Part shown: piece by piece, positions 24,800 through 34,231 of the stretch
How the letters are laid out: every line of letters starts with the position of its first letter
How positions within the stretch are numbered: the first letter of the stretch is position 1
DNA from: Pseudoalteromonas xiamenensis
Lineage (GTDB): Bacteria > Pseudomonadota > Gammaproteobacteria > Enterobacterales > Alteromonadaceae
NCBI RefSeq assembly: GCF_042431545.1
Contig: NZ_JBHLYX010000014.1
DNA length: 64,000 bases
Direction: 5' to 3' (one strand)
Position numbers and translations under genes: made by a program
Notes under the pieces: generated by a model
The model's input: the letters and a program-made list of their open reading frames with translations, nothing else
The model's database searches: none
What the model was told of the DNA's origin: nothing

Positions 24800-26818
24800 T
24801 TAATTGGTTGGTAAGCCTAGTCTGTCAAAGAATGCACGGTTTCGTTCTTTGGCCGCCTTTACTAATTGGTCGAAACTAATAATTTCGATGTAGGCATGGG
24901 ATGGTTCGTTGTAACCGAAATAACCCATTCCGTCAGATGTAATGCGCAGATTGGCTCGGCGACAGCGACGATGCATGGATTCCGTCAGGTCACAAAGCAC
25001 ATAGCAATACCCTGGGATATCGTTATTGCCGGGTATTGGGCGGCCTGATTTTGTCGTTACTTTTCCCTCGCGTATTCGCTCTAAATAACTAAGTGCCTGA
25101 TCAATCGGGTCTTTATCTGCTCCTTCGCGCATGTCGTTGCGCATTGGGCGTTTGATCTCGACCACAGTGATAGATGCTAAGGGAAAGCTATTATGATCAT
25201 TAACAAGCAGTGGGTTATCGAACACTCTTAGGCTTAGTAAATCCGGTTCCTTTGTTGAATCGTTGCCTGTAATCGGCATTGCATTCAGCGTTTTGTCGGA
25301 AGCCAAATAGTTGTGAAATGCTAAACGTTCGTCGATCAGCCAAAGATTGCAAGAATCCAGTAAAACCTCACTGGAATCTTTACGCATAGGCATGATTAAC
25401 TCATGAATCATATCCTCACGAGCATACTTGCCATCATCCAGTCGCTCGATGGATTTTTGCAGCAGATCAATAATGACCTTTCGATGGGATACGTAATTAG
25501 CGAGGTCTGATTGTTTAAGGTCTTCAGCTTTTTGCAGATACTCGCTCAGTCGTTCCTTGTACTGCCCTATGTGCTCCTCATTTTGAGGTTGCATGATGTC
25601 ATGACCCTCACTGACTAATTGTCTCTCGACCTCATACCACTGAGCATGTAGATGTAACTCTAAGTCTTTGTCCGACTTTTCTGGGTCAACAATGAGCTGC
25701 TCTTCTGCAACATAGTGAGCAATAGGCCGGTATCGGGGTGCATGGCTATTAATAAAATCATCTACACGTTTACGACCGGCTGAGACATTTTCTGCCAAAA
25801 CATCTTGCAGATATTCTTTCGTGCGTGCGAGCACTGCATCGCGAATATCTTTAAAGCTTACTTCGTTGAGCATGTCCTCTACGTTTTCGGCAATATCAAA
25901 AGAGGTGCGCTCGCTGCGTACACGCTCATCTAAGTAGCCTGAAGACACGTAACAGGTATAGGTAAATTCCCCTGATGCGTCAGATATTTTGCCGTACAAG
26001 CCGGGAATTTTTCCTTGAATGGATTCTTCTTTAACCAATCGATTAGCTGCGCATAAAGCTAACTGGTGCTTTTTATTTACTGACGCTCGAAACTTAATGT
26101 GAGTAAGATCGAATGAAAAGTCACCTATAGTAATAGTTTCTGAAAAAGCACTCGCATGCATATGTTCTTCGAGCAAGGAATCTAGTTCGAAAATCTCACC
26201 AGTGTCTTCGACTTGTATATCGGGTGCACTGCCTTGACGAACAAAGTACCAGAGCACATGTTCAAGTAGCTGATTAGCTACGGTTAGTCCCTTGGTTGGT
26301 ACCTGTTTTCGATAACTTTCATCAAATCCCACCAGTTTGATTTTAGTACCTGGTTGTTGTTCGGTAGCTACCTGAAGATTTTCACTGTGGACGCCTGATT
26401 TATCGTTAAAGCGAAATACACGTTTTTTAAGCTGGCCATCCCCATCGACAAAATGGCTTTCCACCTCGACTAGGTCAAATACCTTCAACCACATCAAGCG
26501 ACCGACACCTCGGCAGCCTTTATCAATTTTGTGGTCGGAATCCAGTGTTTCAAATGACTTAAAGTTGGTTTCATCAAAACCACAACCATTATCAGTTATA
26601 GTGAAACCCAAAATAGGTGGTAGCGATTTGGCATCGAAATCTAAACTCTCCTGAGTCGCGCGATTGATCCGAAGAACAACCTTACCGTTATCGCTATTAC
26701 CATTTTCTTCAATCGAGTGAATAGAGTTTACCACCGCCTCAAATACAGGCATTAAGCCGTGGCTCTTGGGTAACGAAGTATTTCGCAAGCGGCCTTTGAG
26801 ATTGGTTTGTAAACTCAT
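24800..26818 (-). CDS. GHKL (HSP90/MutL-type) ATPase, last gene of hsd operon
   Basis: A 672-residue protein with an N-terminal Bergerat ATP-binding fold: helix VFEAVVNSIHSIEEN (conserved E and N), ITDNGCGFDE and GCRGVGRLMWLKVF. Such ATPases often act as DNA clamps or chaperone-like switches. The remaining 450 residues have no motif I can name; near the C-terminus ITVVEIKRPMRND carries an acidic-x-Lys pattern that could be part of a nuclease-like fold, but this is weak. It starts 9 bases after hsdS. It is not a standard subunit of type I enzymes, so it is probably an accessory defence factor. Confidence 0.75.
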   Translation of the reverse strand: MSLQTNLKGRLRNTSLPKSHGLMPVFEAVVNSIHSIEENGNSDNGKVVLRINRATQESLDFDAKSLPPILGFTITDNGCGFDETNFKSFETLDSDHKIDKGCRGVGRLMWLKVFDLVEVESHFVDGDGQLKKRVFRFNDKSGVHSENLQVATEQQPGTKIKLVGFDESYRKQVPTKGLTVANQLLEHVLWYFVRQGSAPDIQVEDTGEIFELDSLLEEHMHASAFSETITIGDFSFDLTHIKFRASVNKKHQLALCAANRLVKEESIQGKIPGLYGKISDASGEFTYTCYVSSGYLDERVRSERTSFDIAENVEDMLNEVSFKDIRDAVLARTKEYLQDVLAENVSAGRKRVDDFINSHAPRYRPIAHYVAEEQLIVDPEKSDKDLELHLHAQWYEVERQLVSEGHDIMQPQNEEHIGQYKERLSEYLQKAEDLKQSDLANYVSHRKVIIDLLQKSIERLDDGKYAREDMIHELIMPMRKDSSEVLLDSCNLWLIDERLAFHNYLASDKTLNAMPITGNDSTKEPDLLSLRVFDNPLLVNDHNSFPLASITVVEIKRPMRNDMREGADKDPIDQALSYLERIREGKVTTKSGRPIPGNNDIPGYCYVLCDLTESMHRRCRRANLRITSDGMGYFGYNEPSHAYIEIISFDQLVKAAKERNRAFFDRLGLPTN

Positions 26819-26827
26819 ACTCCCTCC

Positions 26828-28021
26828 TTAGAGCTCGCCTTTAAAGGCTGAATCGAGAATTGAACTTTTCAAAGCTTGCAAATCATCCAGTTGGCGTTGA
26901 ATTTCATAATTCATAACTTCTACTTTTTTTACCAGCAAGTTGACTCGACTAACCACGTCAGCCTGTTCCTCGATGCTTGCCAAAGGGATTTGCATTTGGT
27001 CAATGTGTTTGTTGTTAACTTGAGGAATCGTACTTGCGTCGACGAAATTAGCTAAATCTATAGTCCGCATGAAGGCGAAAAGATAATCATCGGAAATTTT
27101 AGATTCGTCAGCTTTTAACCCCATGATGTTGCTGTCATATGATGCATCTTCAAGCAGTATTCTCTTTTTGTTAGTAAGGATTGCCCCGCCTCTCTTTGGA
27201 ATCAGAGTGCTGCCCTTAGGAAAAAGCTTCACCTTATGTTCTTTGGCAACGATTTCACTAAATTTTATTTCTGGATCAACCATATTTTCATGATGGTTGT
27301 TCATTTGTGCCACTTTGAAAAATGGAATGTCACCATCGCTGAAACCATTTTTAAAAAGCTTGGGTAAAGCAATACCACTATTAATTTTTACAACTGATGA
27401 TAGCGGTACGACCTCATAACTATCTTTTAGGCTCTCGAATATTTCTGACAGCCCGTTTTTTGATAGCGCATCAGCCAGTGTGACGCTTTCCTGCAAATGC
27501 TCGATGGCGGTGTCGATGCGGGTGAGTAGTGCATCGAGTTTTTCGACGATGCGTTTTTGTTCATCCAATGGTGCAACGTTCACCTCCATTGCATTAACTG
27601 CCTTAAAAGAAATTGCAGGCATAGTTGAGGAGTTATTAGCTGCGCGGAGGTAATCGACACATCGCGGAGAGCAAAGCTGAAGAAATAGAAAACGTTTTAA
27701 CAAACTTTCACTTGGTGAAATCTTAAACAAGTTGTTTGCAAGCGCGCCAGCAAGGCCAGTTACAGCTCTTCCAGCATCGCCATATCGGATCATACAAATA
27801 TCGTCTTCTTCGACAAGATATTGAGAGCCCGGATTTAAAATGTATCGGGGAGGCTCGTCACTTCTGACAAAATCAGAGATTCTAAGAAAGCGTATAAGCC
27901 CATCCTCTTGATCTAAATATTGATCACCAACTGGCACCTGTGTACCTTGGCTTAGTTTTACAACGTCACCCAGTTGTTTCTTATGCCACCCATCCGGCAA
28001 TGAATATAAAACCTGCTCCAT
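26828..28021 (-). CDS. hsdS: Type I restriction-modification specificity subunit HsdS
   Basis: A 397-residue DNA-recognition subunit with two target-recognition halves, each followed by a helical spacer. The first half begins LPDGWHKKQLGDVVKL and ends at PLDEQKRIVEKLDALLTRID (conserved spacer helix); the second begins near YEVVPLSSVVKI and ends with IEEQADVVSRVNLL. HsdS sets the bipartite target of both methylation and restriction. It is spaced 2 bases from hsdM. Confidence 0.93.
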   Translation of the reverse strand: MEQVLYSLPDGWHKKQLGDVVKLSQGTQVPVGDQYLDQEDGLIRFLRISDFVRSDEPPRYILNPGSQYLVEEDDICMIRYGDAGRAVTGLAGALANNLFKISPSESLLKRFLFLQLCSPRCVDYLRAANNSSTMPAISFKAVNAMEVNVAPLDEQKRIVEKLDALLTRIDTAIEHLQESVTLADALSKNGLSEIFESLKDSYEVVPLSSVVKINSGIALPKLFKNGFSDGDIPFFKVAQMNNHHENMVDPEIKFSEIVAKEHKVKLFPKGSTLIPKRGGAILTNKKRILLEDASYDSNIMGLKADESKISDDYLFAFMRTIDLANFVDASTIPQVNNKHIDQMQIPLASIEEQADVVSRVNLLVKKVEVMNYEIQRQLDDLQALKSSILDSAFKGEL

Positions 28022-28023
28022 GC

Positions 28024-29502
28024 TTATTTCTCCGCCAACAGGTCTTCAATTTCATCCAGCAAGCCAGACACCAGCTTTTCTTTGGTGCGGATCTGTTTAA
28101 GGATATCGCTAGGTGCTAAATGCTCGGCATCTTTCTGCTTGGCTGGGTTTTTGGCGGATAGGTCATAGTCTTCAGCAAGTTTACTGGCGGATACCGTCCA
28201 AGAGCGATCAGTGGTCTTGCGGCTGCTGTATAGCTCAACAAACTCTTTTAGGTGATCATCGGTGATCGGTTTGTTTTTGGTGAGTTTTTGTTCGGGCTCG
28301 CATTCGTAGTACCAGACATCGCTGGTGCCACCGCTGCGCTCAAAAAACAGCACGTTAGTTTTAACACCCGAATATGGCAAAAATACGCCAGCGGGCAGGC
28401 TTAAAATGGTGTGCAGGTTAAAGTTTTCCAGCAGTTCTTGTTTGACTTGTTTAAACGCACTATTGGTTTGGAACAGCACGCCTTCTGGTACGACGATGGC
28501 TGCCTTGCCGCCACTTTTCAGGGTTTTCATAAAGTGCTGTAAGAACAGCAATTCAGTGGCATTACTCTGGATAGGGAAGTTTTGCTGAATTTGTGCCTTC
28601 TCTTTACCGCCAAAAGGTGGGTTAGCCAGAATGATGTCGTAACGGTCTTTTTCCTGAATATCGCGAATGTTCTGGGTAAGGGTATTACCACGGAACAGGT
28701 TGGGGGATTCGATGCCATGCAAAATCATGTTCATCATGCCCATCACGTAAGCCAATGAGGTTTTTTCAAAACCAAAGAAGGTGTCGCGCTGGATAAAATC
28801 CCACTGCTCGGTGGAGAGCTGGTTCTTTTTACTTCTCAGGTGCTCAAAGGCTTCAACCAGAAATCCGCAGGAACCGGCTGCCGCGTCGTAAATCGTCTCG
28901 CCGGGTTGCGGGTCAATGGCCTGCACCATGGCGCGTACCACGGGGCGCGGGGTATAAAATTCACCGGCGTAACCACCGGCATCGCCCATGTTTTGCAATA
29001 AGCCTTCATAGACCAATGAAAGCTCAAACAAATCAGACTCGGATTGGAAGTTCAGGCTATCCACAATATCCAGTACTTCACGCAGGGTATGGCCAGAGGC
29101 GACCTTGTTGTCTAAATACTGGAAGATGGCACCAATTTTATAGGCAAATGATTTAGGGTCTGAACTCGTAACGGCGGCATTGGCAAAGCTTTTTAAGTAA
29201 GGGAATAACTCGTTATTCACATAATCGGTTAAGTCATCGCCCGTGCGAACTTTGTTAATGTCTAGATTGCCATCGGCGTTTTTCGGGCAGGCCCAATTTG
29301 ACCAACGATGTGCTTCATCCAATACGGGTTGATAGTCTTTACCAGACAGTACGGCTTCATCTTCTTTTTCAGATTCATAATCATCCAAAAACTTTAAGAA
29401 CAGTACCCACGAGGTTTGCTCGGTATAGTGCATAGCACCACTAATGCCATCGTCGCGGCGCAGTATGTCGGTAATTCGGTCAATTTTTTGTTGTAATGAC
29501 AT
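28024..29502 (-). CDS. hsdM: Type I restriction-modification methyltransferase HsdM
   Basis: A 492-residue N6-adenine methyltransferase. The N-terminal HsdM helical domain (TDILRRDDGISGAMHY) is followed by SAM motif I DAAAGSCGFLVEA and the catalytic NPPFGG (motif IV). It methylates the host recognition sites together with HsdS and supplies the core for the HsdR complex. It is downstream of the AAA ATPase gene by 3 bases. Confidence 0.95.
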   Translation of the reverse strand: MSLQQKIDRITDILRRDDGISGAMHYTEQTSWVLFLKFLDDYESEKEDEAVLSGKDYQPVLDEAHRWSNWACPKNADGNLDINKVRTGDDLTDYVNNELFPYLKSFANAAVTSSDPKSFAYKIGAIFQYLDNKVASGHTLREVLDIVDSLNFQSESDLFELSLVYEGLLQNMGDAGGYAGEFYTPRPVVRAMVQAIDPQPGETIYDAAAGSCGFLVEAFEHLRSKKNQLSTEQWDFIQRDTFFGFEKTSLAYVMGMMNMILHGIESPNLFRGNTLTQNIRDIQEKDRYDIILANPPFGGKEKAQIQQNFPIQSNATELLFLQHFMKTLKSGGKAAIVVPEGVLFQTNSAFKQVKQELLENFNLHTILSLPAGVFLPYSGVKTNVLFFERSGGTSDVWYYECEPEQKLTKNKPITDDHLKEFVELYSSRKTTDRSWTVSASKLAEDYDLSAKNPAKQKDAEHLAPSDILKQIRTKEKLVSGLLDEIEDLLAEK

Positions 29503-29505
29503 GGC

Positions 29506-31302
29506 TTATAGTTTTCCGATAATAAAATTGTACATATTGGTGATGTCTTCGCTGATTTCTGCGGGCGGAATCAGGTCGATATAGGCTTGGAGCTTGTCAG
29601 TATCGAGCCCTATACCCTGGGTATTGATCAGAGGGTCGATGACATCTTTTGCGTTCAAACGGCGAATATCGTCGTTATCACCTGGGTTATTTGGTTGTAA
29701 ATGATTTCGCAGTGCAATATCAGGGTTATTGATTGCAGCAAGTACGTTGTGATGCGATAGCGCTGTATGTGAAAGCAGATAATTTTTGATTTCGCGGCGT
29801 TTCCAAGCCAATAGATATGGCGATACGTTAGTGCCACGCGGCCATTGAATGGCATTTAGCAACTCACGGTACACTTGCCCGTTCACTTGAACGCCATTGG
29901 TAGCATTCCAGTCCAATGCCGCCTCATCTCGATCACAAATTAGGAAAATCTGTGTTGTGACAAGTGGTGATTCAATCTTGCTTAAGCCATGTAACCAATC
30001 TATTTTGCCCTTGCCAAAGGTTTCGTTAGCAGTAGTGTAGCTGGATGACTTTTTCATGGCATGCACAGCGGCTAATCGATTTACGTCTAACCCTGCACGT
30101 GAGGCGAGTTTGGTAAAGATAATCCAGTCGTTGTAGTCATCTAATAAGGCTATGTTAGGCAGTTTGCCACACACCTCAAATTCAACGGATTTGGCACGAG
30201 AAAGTACACTGAGGCGGCTGATTAGTTGCTTGATCTTGTTGTCTTCGTTAATTCGACCTTGTTCCACCACTTTCAGATGTTCTATGCGGTTTTCTTTTGC
30301 AGAAATAGAATCCAACAGGTGTGTCGTAGTAATCGCATGGCCTTGTATGCTGTGTAATAGAGACCATAGTTTCTCTACGTTTTTGTAGTGCAGGTGCGAA
30401 TCTGCTTCATCAAACAGGAATAGCGTATTCGGTGCATCAAAAAGGTCTATCAACGCGTATAGAAAGAGCAGCTGGTATTCACCGTCGCTTAACTGGTCAA
30501 GCTCTATTCCATCTTTAAAAACGAGTTTGTAGCCTTGTTTGTCTATGAAGTAATCGTTATCCGCCGCTTGGGTAAAAAAACTCACTTCAGGATCAAAAGC
30601 TGTATTTTGAGCCTGAGCATTTGCTTCACCGGCCTCAATACCTTCTTCACCTGCTTGTGGCTGTCTTGGGTAATCGAACGAAACATCGATCAATCGGCTT
30701 GCTGGTATTTCAATGGTTCGCTTACGTAGCGGTTGCTCAAACTCATAATCATTTGAGACAAATGTGTTGATGAAGCTATCTAACGAACGGAAATAGGGCG
30801 TATTTCGTAGCGTATCAACCTCACCACTTTCTTCACGCTTCAGAGCGTCCTGAACTCGATTGACATAGTTTTTATCAATTTTGAATGCGCATTTTAAGCA
30901 CGTAGTTTGGTCATCGCCTGCAAATGCCGACTCAGTAACATAACCTCTTTCGCGCAAAAAAGAGCGAACTTTGCCACTACGTTTAGTCGCTGTTGCGAGG
31001 AAAATGAGTAATTTTGACCAGGGCTTGTCAAAGTAAAGGCACTCTAACCCCAACCCTCTGCCAGCTTGACGCTCGCGTTTTAAGTAAATACCAAACTTTT
31101 CAGAGTAATTTTCATTCTGCCCTGAAGAAAAGCACACCACATTTAGGTGGTGATGTGCGCGTTTGTTTAACCGCTCTTCAAATACTGACTGCAAGATACT
31201 AGATTTACCACTGCCATTTTCACCAATTAAAGTAGCAACCTTATTGATGTTTAAGGTTTGTGGCTGGTCGTGCAAGAGGTTAGGTGCGAGTATTAATTCC
31301 AT
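29506..31302 (-). CDS. AAA/ABC-type ATPase inserted between hsdR and hsdM
   Basis: A 598-residue protein with Walker A GENGSGKSS near residue 28 and Walker B LFLFDEADSHLH near residue 298, the layout of AAA_15/OLD-like ATPases. The C-terminal third has IALLDDYNDWIIF and FLICDRDEAA, which look like a Toprim- or DUF4435-like acidic pattern, suggesting a possible nuclease. It lies in a tight operon, 1 base from hsdR and 3 from hsdM. ATPases of this type are seen in some type I loci (for example the rlo genes of Campylobacter). The role here is unknown, probably defence. Confidence 0.78.
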   Translation of the reverse strand: MELILAPNLLHDQPQTLNINKVATLIGENGSGKSSILQSVFEERLNKRAHHHLNVVCFSSGQNENYSEKFGIYLKRERQAGRGLGLECLYFDKPWSKLLIFLATATKRSGKVRSFLRERGYVTESAFAGDDQTTCLKCAFKIDKNYVNRVQDALKREESGEVDTLRNTPYFRSLDSFINTFVSNDYEFEQPLRKRTIEIPASRLIDVSFDYPRQPQAGEEGIEAGEANAQAQNTAFDPEVSFFTQAADNDYFIDKQGYKLVFKDGIELDQLSDGEYQLLFLYALIDLFDAPNTLFLFDEADSHLHYKNVEKLWSLLHSIQGHAITTTHLLDSISAKENRIEHLKVVEQGRINEDNKIKQLISRLSVLSRAKSVEFEVCGKLPNIALLDDYNDWIIFTKLASRAGLDVNRLAAVHAMKKSSSYTTANETFGKGKIDWLHGLSKIESPLVTTQIFLICDRDEAALDWNATNGVQVNGQVYRELLNAIQWPRGTNVSPYLLAWKRREIKNYLLSHTALSHHNVLAAINNPDIALRNHLQPNNPGDNDDIRRLNAKDVIDPLINTQGIGLDTDKLQAYIDLIPPAEISEDITNMYNFIIGKL

Positions 31303-31303
31303 T

Positions 31304-33619
31304 TCAATTCACGTGATAAAGCTGTTGTTGTAATTGTTTAAAAGCCGCCAGCAAATAGGCTGGTTTTCCACCGAATGCTGTAGATGCGTCTTTCACTGTG
31401 CCCAACCCTGATAGCTCGATAAGTGCTGGCAAGCGCTCGCGCGATAGCTCGGTGCTGCCGGTTTGCTCATACCGGTTAAGCACAAAGTGCAAAAACTGCT
31501 GTGCCTTTTCTTGTTGGTACTGATTAAAGAAAGCACTGTTAGTACGTACTTGATCGGCACGAGCTTTGCGGGTTGCCATAGGCTGCTCAAAGGCTAAAAA
31601 AGCCAGCAGATCGAAGATATCGCACTCTTCTGCTTCAAACATGCGTCGCAGTGTGGCGAGTTGCTCTTTATCAAAACCTGCTTGTACAAGTTTACCGAGC
31701 AAGGTTTCGCGTTCGTCTGGGTCTGACCATATCTGCCGCAATTCCTCAACCGATTTAAACAACCCTGGTAATTGGGTGATCAAGCGCTCAACAAATTCTT
31801 GCACCGTGAGAGGTTTTCCATTTTCATCGATATAACGGGTTTCAACGTCAATCACTTTCAGTTCACGGTGTTTGCCTAACTTTACTTTCAACCGAGGTTT
31901 TGTCTCACCCGGTTCAGGTTCTGGGCCATCTGTTCCTCCGGGTGGTTCTGGTGTGTAAGGCGGTGGTTTAGGCTCCCCTGTGCCACCGGGCTCTGGTGCT
32001 TCAGGCTCGCCATCCCAATCTTTGTCATAAAACTTATTGGTTGCACCGCGAAAATCGACAATGGTGAAATAGTCTTTGCCATCAAAAACACGGGTGCCGC
32101 GACCGACAATTTGTTTAAATTCCACCATTGAGCCGACGGTTCTATCCAGCACTACGTTACGCACGTTACGGGCATCTACCCCCGTGGTTAACATTTGTGA
32201 GGAGGTAATAATGGTTGGGATGTCTTTGTCGTTATCTTGGAATTTTTCCAGTAGCTCGCGGCCGACTTTGCCCTCATCACTGGTCACGCGCACGCAGTAG
32301 TGCGGATCTTTCAATTTTTTGTGTTTGTTGATCATGTCACGCATGGTCAGTGCATGATTTTGGTTTTCGCAAAAGACGATGGTTTTTTCTAGTGGATTGA
32401 TATTGTCCAAAATGGCTTTTGCGACCAGCTCGGTACGTTCATCAACAATGATCTTCTTGTCGTAATCTTCTACCTGATAGACGTCTTGCCCTGATTCACC
32501 TTCGATCACTTGGTCATCTTTGGTTAGCACTAGCTCGTCTAAGTTGGTACGTACCCGCTTAACACGATATGGCGTTAAAAAGCCATCGTTGATGCCGTCT
32601 TTTAATGAGTATTCAAATGCGGGTGTTCCGAAGTAATCATAGGTATTCACGTTGGCTTCACGTTTTGGTGTAGCTGTTAGGCCGACATGTACCGCACTGA
32701 CAAAATGATCGAGTATGGCTCGCCAAGAGCCTGTCTCATTAGCACTACCACGATGACACTCGTCAATCATTACAAGGTCAAAGAAATCACTTGGATACGC
32801 TTTGTAGTAGCCTTCAATATTTTCACGCTCAGCAATGGCTTGGTAGATAGCAAAAAAGATATGCGCATTAGTTGGCACGACTCCACCCCGCTTGCGTACC
32901 TCCTCACCGTTTATTTTGATGAGATCTCTTTCGTATGGATTGAAAGTGTTAATGGCTTGATCGGCCAAAATATTGCGATCGGCTAAAAACAAAATTCTAG
33001 GCCTACGTGTACCCGGAGATTCTTTGTTCCAACGAGACTGAAACAGTTTATGGACGATTTGAAAGGCAATAAAGGTTTTACCTGTGCCGGTAGCAAGCGT
33101 TAATAGTACTCGAGGTTTACCTTTACCAATGGCATCTGTGGCAGCGTGTACCGCTAATTCTTGGTAATAACGCGGCTGCATTGCGCCTTCTAAATGAAAG
33201 GGCACATTACGAAGCTGCTGGCCTAGGTCCGAGTTAATACCCGCGTAGCGGTTTTCAAGCTCTTGTGGTGTTGGGTAAAACTCGATGTAGTCGCCTTTAC
33301 CAGTTTCTAAGTCGAACTCATAGGTTTGTTTACCGTTGCTTGAATAGACAAAACGAACGAGTAGCTTCTTGGCATAGTCGATTGCTTGTTGAAGACCTTT
33401 GGTTGGATGCTCGGACTCTTTTTTTGCTTCAACAACTGCAAGGTAACGATTGTCTTTGTAGAGTAGATAATCGACGAAACAACGACGGCCACGGACACCG
33501 CCAGCAAGCTTACGGCCATCGGTAAAGTAATGTTCCCGAATGATGTTGCCCGGTTGCCAATGCGCGGCTTTTAACGCTGGGTCTATGTAGTTTGCTCTGG
33601 TATCTGCTTCTGATGCCAT
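31304..33619 (-). CDS. hsdR: Type I restriction endonuclease/translocase subunit HsdR
   Basis: A 771-residue subunit that translocates and cuts unmethylated DNA. The N-terminal nuclease has FVDYLLYKDNRYLAVVEAKK (D and ExK). The SF2 helicase core has ATGTGKTFIA, MIDECHRG and TSSQMLTTGVD with VGRGTRVF. A proline/glycine-rich linker (about residues 545-575) precedes the C-terminal domain. ATG at 33619 is chosen since GGAG lies just upstream; the frame opens at a TTG at 33631. Confidence 0.93.
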   Translation of the reverse strand: MASEADTRANYIDPALKAAHWQPGNIIREHYFTDGRKLAGGVRGRRCFVDYLLYKDNRYLAVVEAKKESEHPTKGLQQAIDYAKKLLVRFVYSSNGKQTYEFDLETGKGDYIEFYPTPQELENRYAGINSDLGQQLRNVPFHLEGAMQPRYYQELAVHAATDAIGKGKPRVLLTLATGTGKTFIAFQIVHKLFQSRWNKESPGTRRPRILFLADRNILADQAINTFNPYERDLIKINGEEVRKRGGVVPTNAHIFFAIYQAIAERENIEGYYKAYPSDFFDLVMIDECHRGSANETGSWRAILDHFVSAVHVGLTATPKREANVNTYDYFGTPAFEYSLKDGINDGFLTPYRVKRVRTNLDELVLTKDDQVIEGESGQDVYQVEDYDKKIIVDERTELVAKAILDNINPLEKTIVFCENQNHALTMRDMINKHKKLKDPHYCVRVTSDEGKVGRELLEKFQDNDKDIPTIITSSQMLTTGVDARNVRNVVLDRTVGSMVEFKQIVGRGTRVFDGKDYFTIVDFRGATNKFYDKDWDGEPEAPEPGGTGEPKPPPYTPEPPGGTDGPEPEPGETKPRLKVKLGKHRELKVIDVETRYIDENGKPLTVQEFVERLITQLPGLFKSVEELRQIWSDPDERETLLGKLVQAGFDKEQLATLRRMFEAEECDIFDLLAFLAFEQPMATRKARADQVRTNSAFFNQYQQEKAQQFLHFVLNRYEQTGSTELSRERLPALIELSGLGTVKDASTAFGGKPAYLLAAFKQLQQQLYHVN

Positions 33620-33636
33620 TCCCTTCTCCAATTTCC

Positions 33637-33876
33637 TTAAATAAGCTGTGTATCAAGACCAGCCGCTTTTAGCCTAGATGTTAAGTTACGCATCTTGCTG
33701 AACTCTGTTCCTAAACTTTGTTTAAGTCCTACACCTTCACAGAATTCTTTTGAAGTGATGTGCTTTAGTTCATCAGCGTATTTGATCATTTGCAGGTGTA
33801 ACTCAGCCGTATACTGATTCCGAGGTGCATCAGCAAGTGCCAATTTAATTTGCTCAAAAATTGATTGTTCAGACAT
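33637..33876 (-). CDS. Small protein heading the hsd operon, possible regulator
   Basis: A 79-residue helical protein of unknown function (SIFEQIKLALADAPRN and ITSKEFCEGVGLKQ). Its second half could form a helix-turn-helix with a recognition helix in KMRNLTSRLKAAG. Small proteins of this kind head some type I restriction operons. A perfect 20-bp palindrome lies 27 bases upstream of its ATG, which makes an autoregulator plausible. Confidence 0.6.
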   Translation of the reverse strand: MSEQSIFEQIKLALADAPRNQYTAELHLQMIKYADELKHITSKEFCEGVGLKQSLGTEFSKMRNLTSRLKAAGLDTQLI

Positions 33877-34231
33877 GTTCAGGACTTCGTTTTTATCATT
33901 TAGCTAAATTAGCTAATTTAGCAACAATATGCAAAGACTATCGTCAGAGGATCTAATTAGCGGTTATTTTATGATCGCGAATAGCTGAGTTTTTGGCAGC
34001 TCAACAACATATATGTTGTTATTTCATCATAATTTGAAAAATTTTTAACCTTCTAACATACTGAGTTTTTAATAAAAACAATAATTATGTTTTGTAATTC
34101 AGATAGTTAACGACTTTTTGTGGATCCAATTAGATCCTCATTTTGCTATAATTTGATCATGTAAAAACTGCTAATGATTCAAGGATTGAATCTGGTTTTA
34201 CAATTTCCGTTCAAATTTGGAGGTATAGCGG
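33877..34231. promoter_or_regulatory. Divergent promoter region between hsd and tns operons
   Basis: This AT-rich 355-base stretch must hold promoters for both operons. It has two perfect palindromes: GCTAAATTAGCTAATTTAGC at 33903-33922 and AACAACATATATGTTGTT at 34003-34020. A TATAAT box lies at 34147-34152, about 80 bases before tnsA. The palindromes are candidate operators for regulators of restriction and transposition. Confidence 0.6.
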
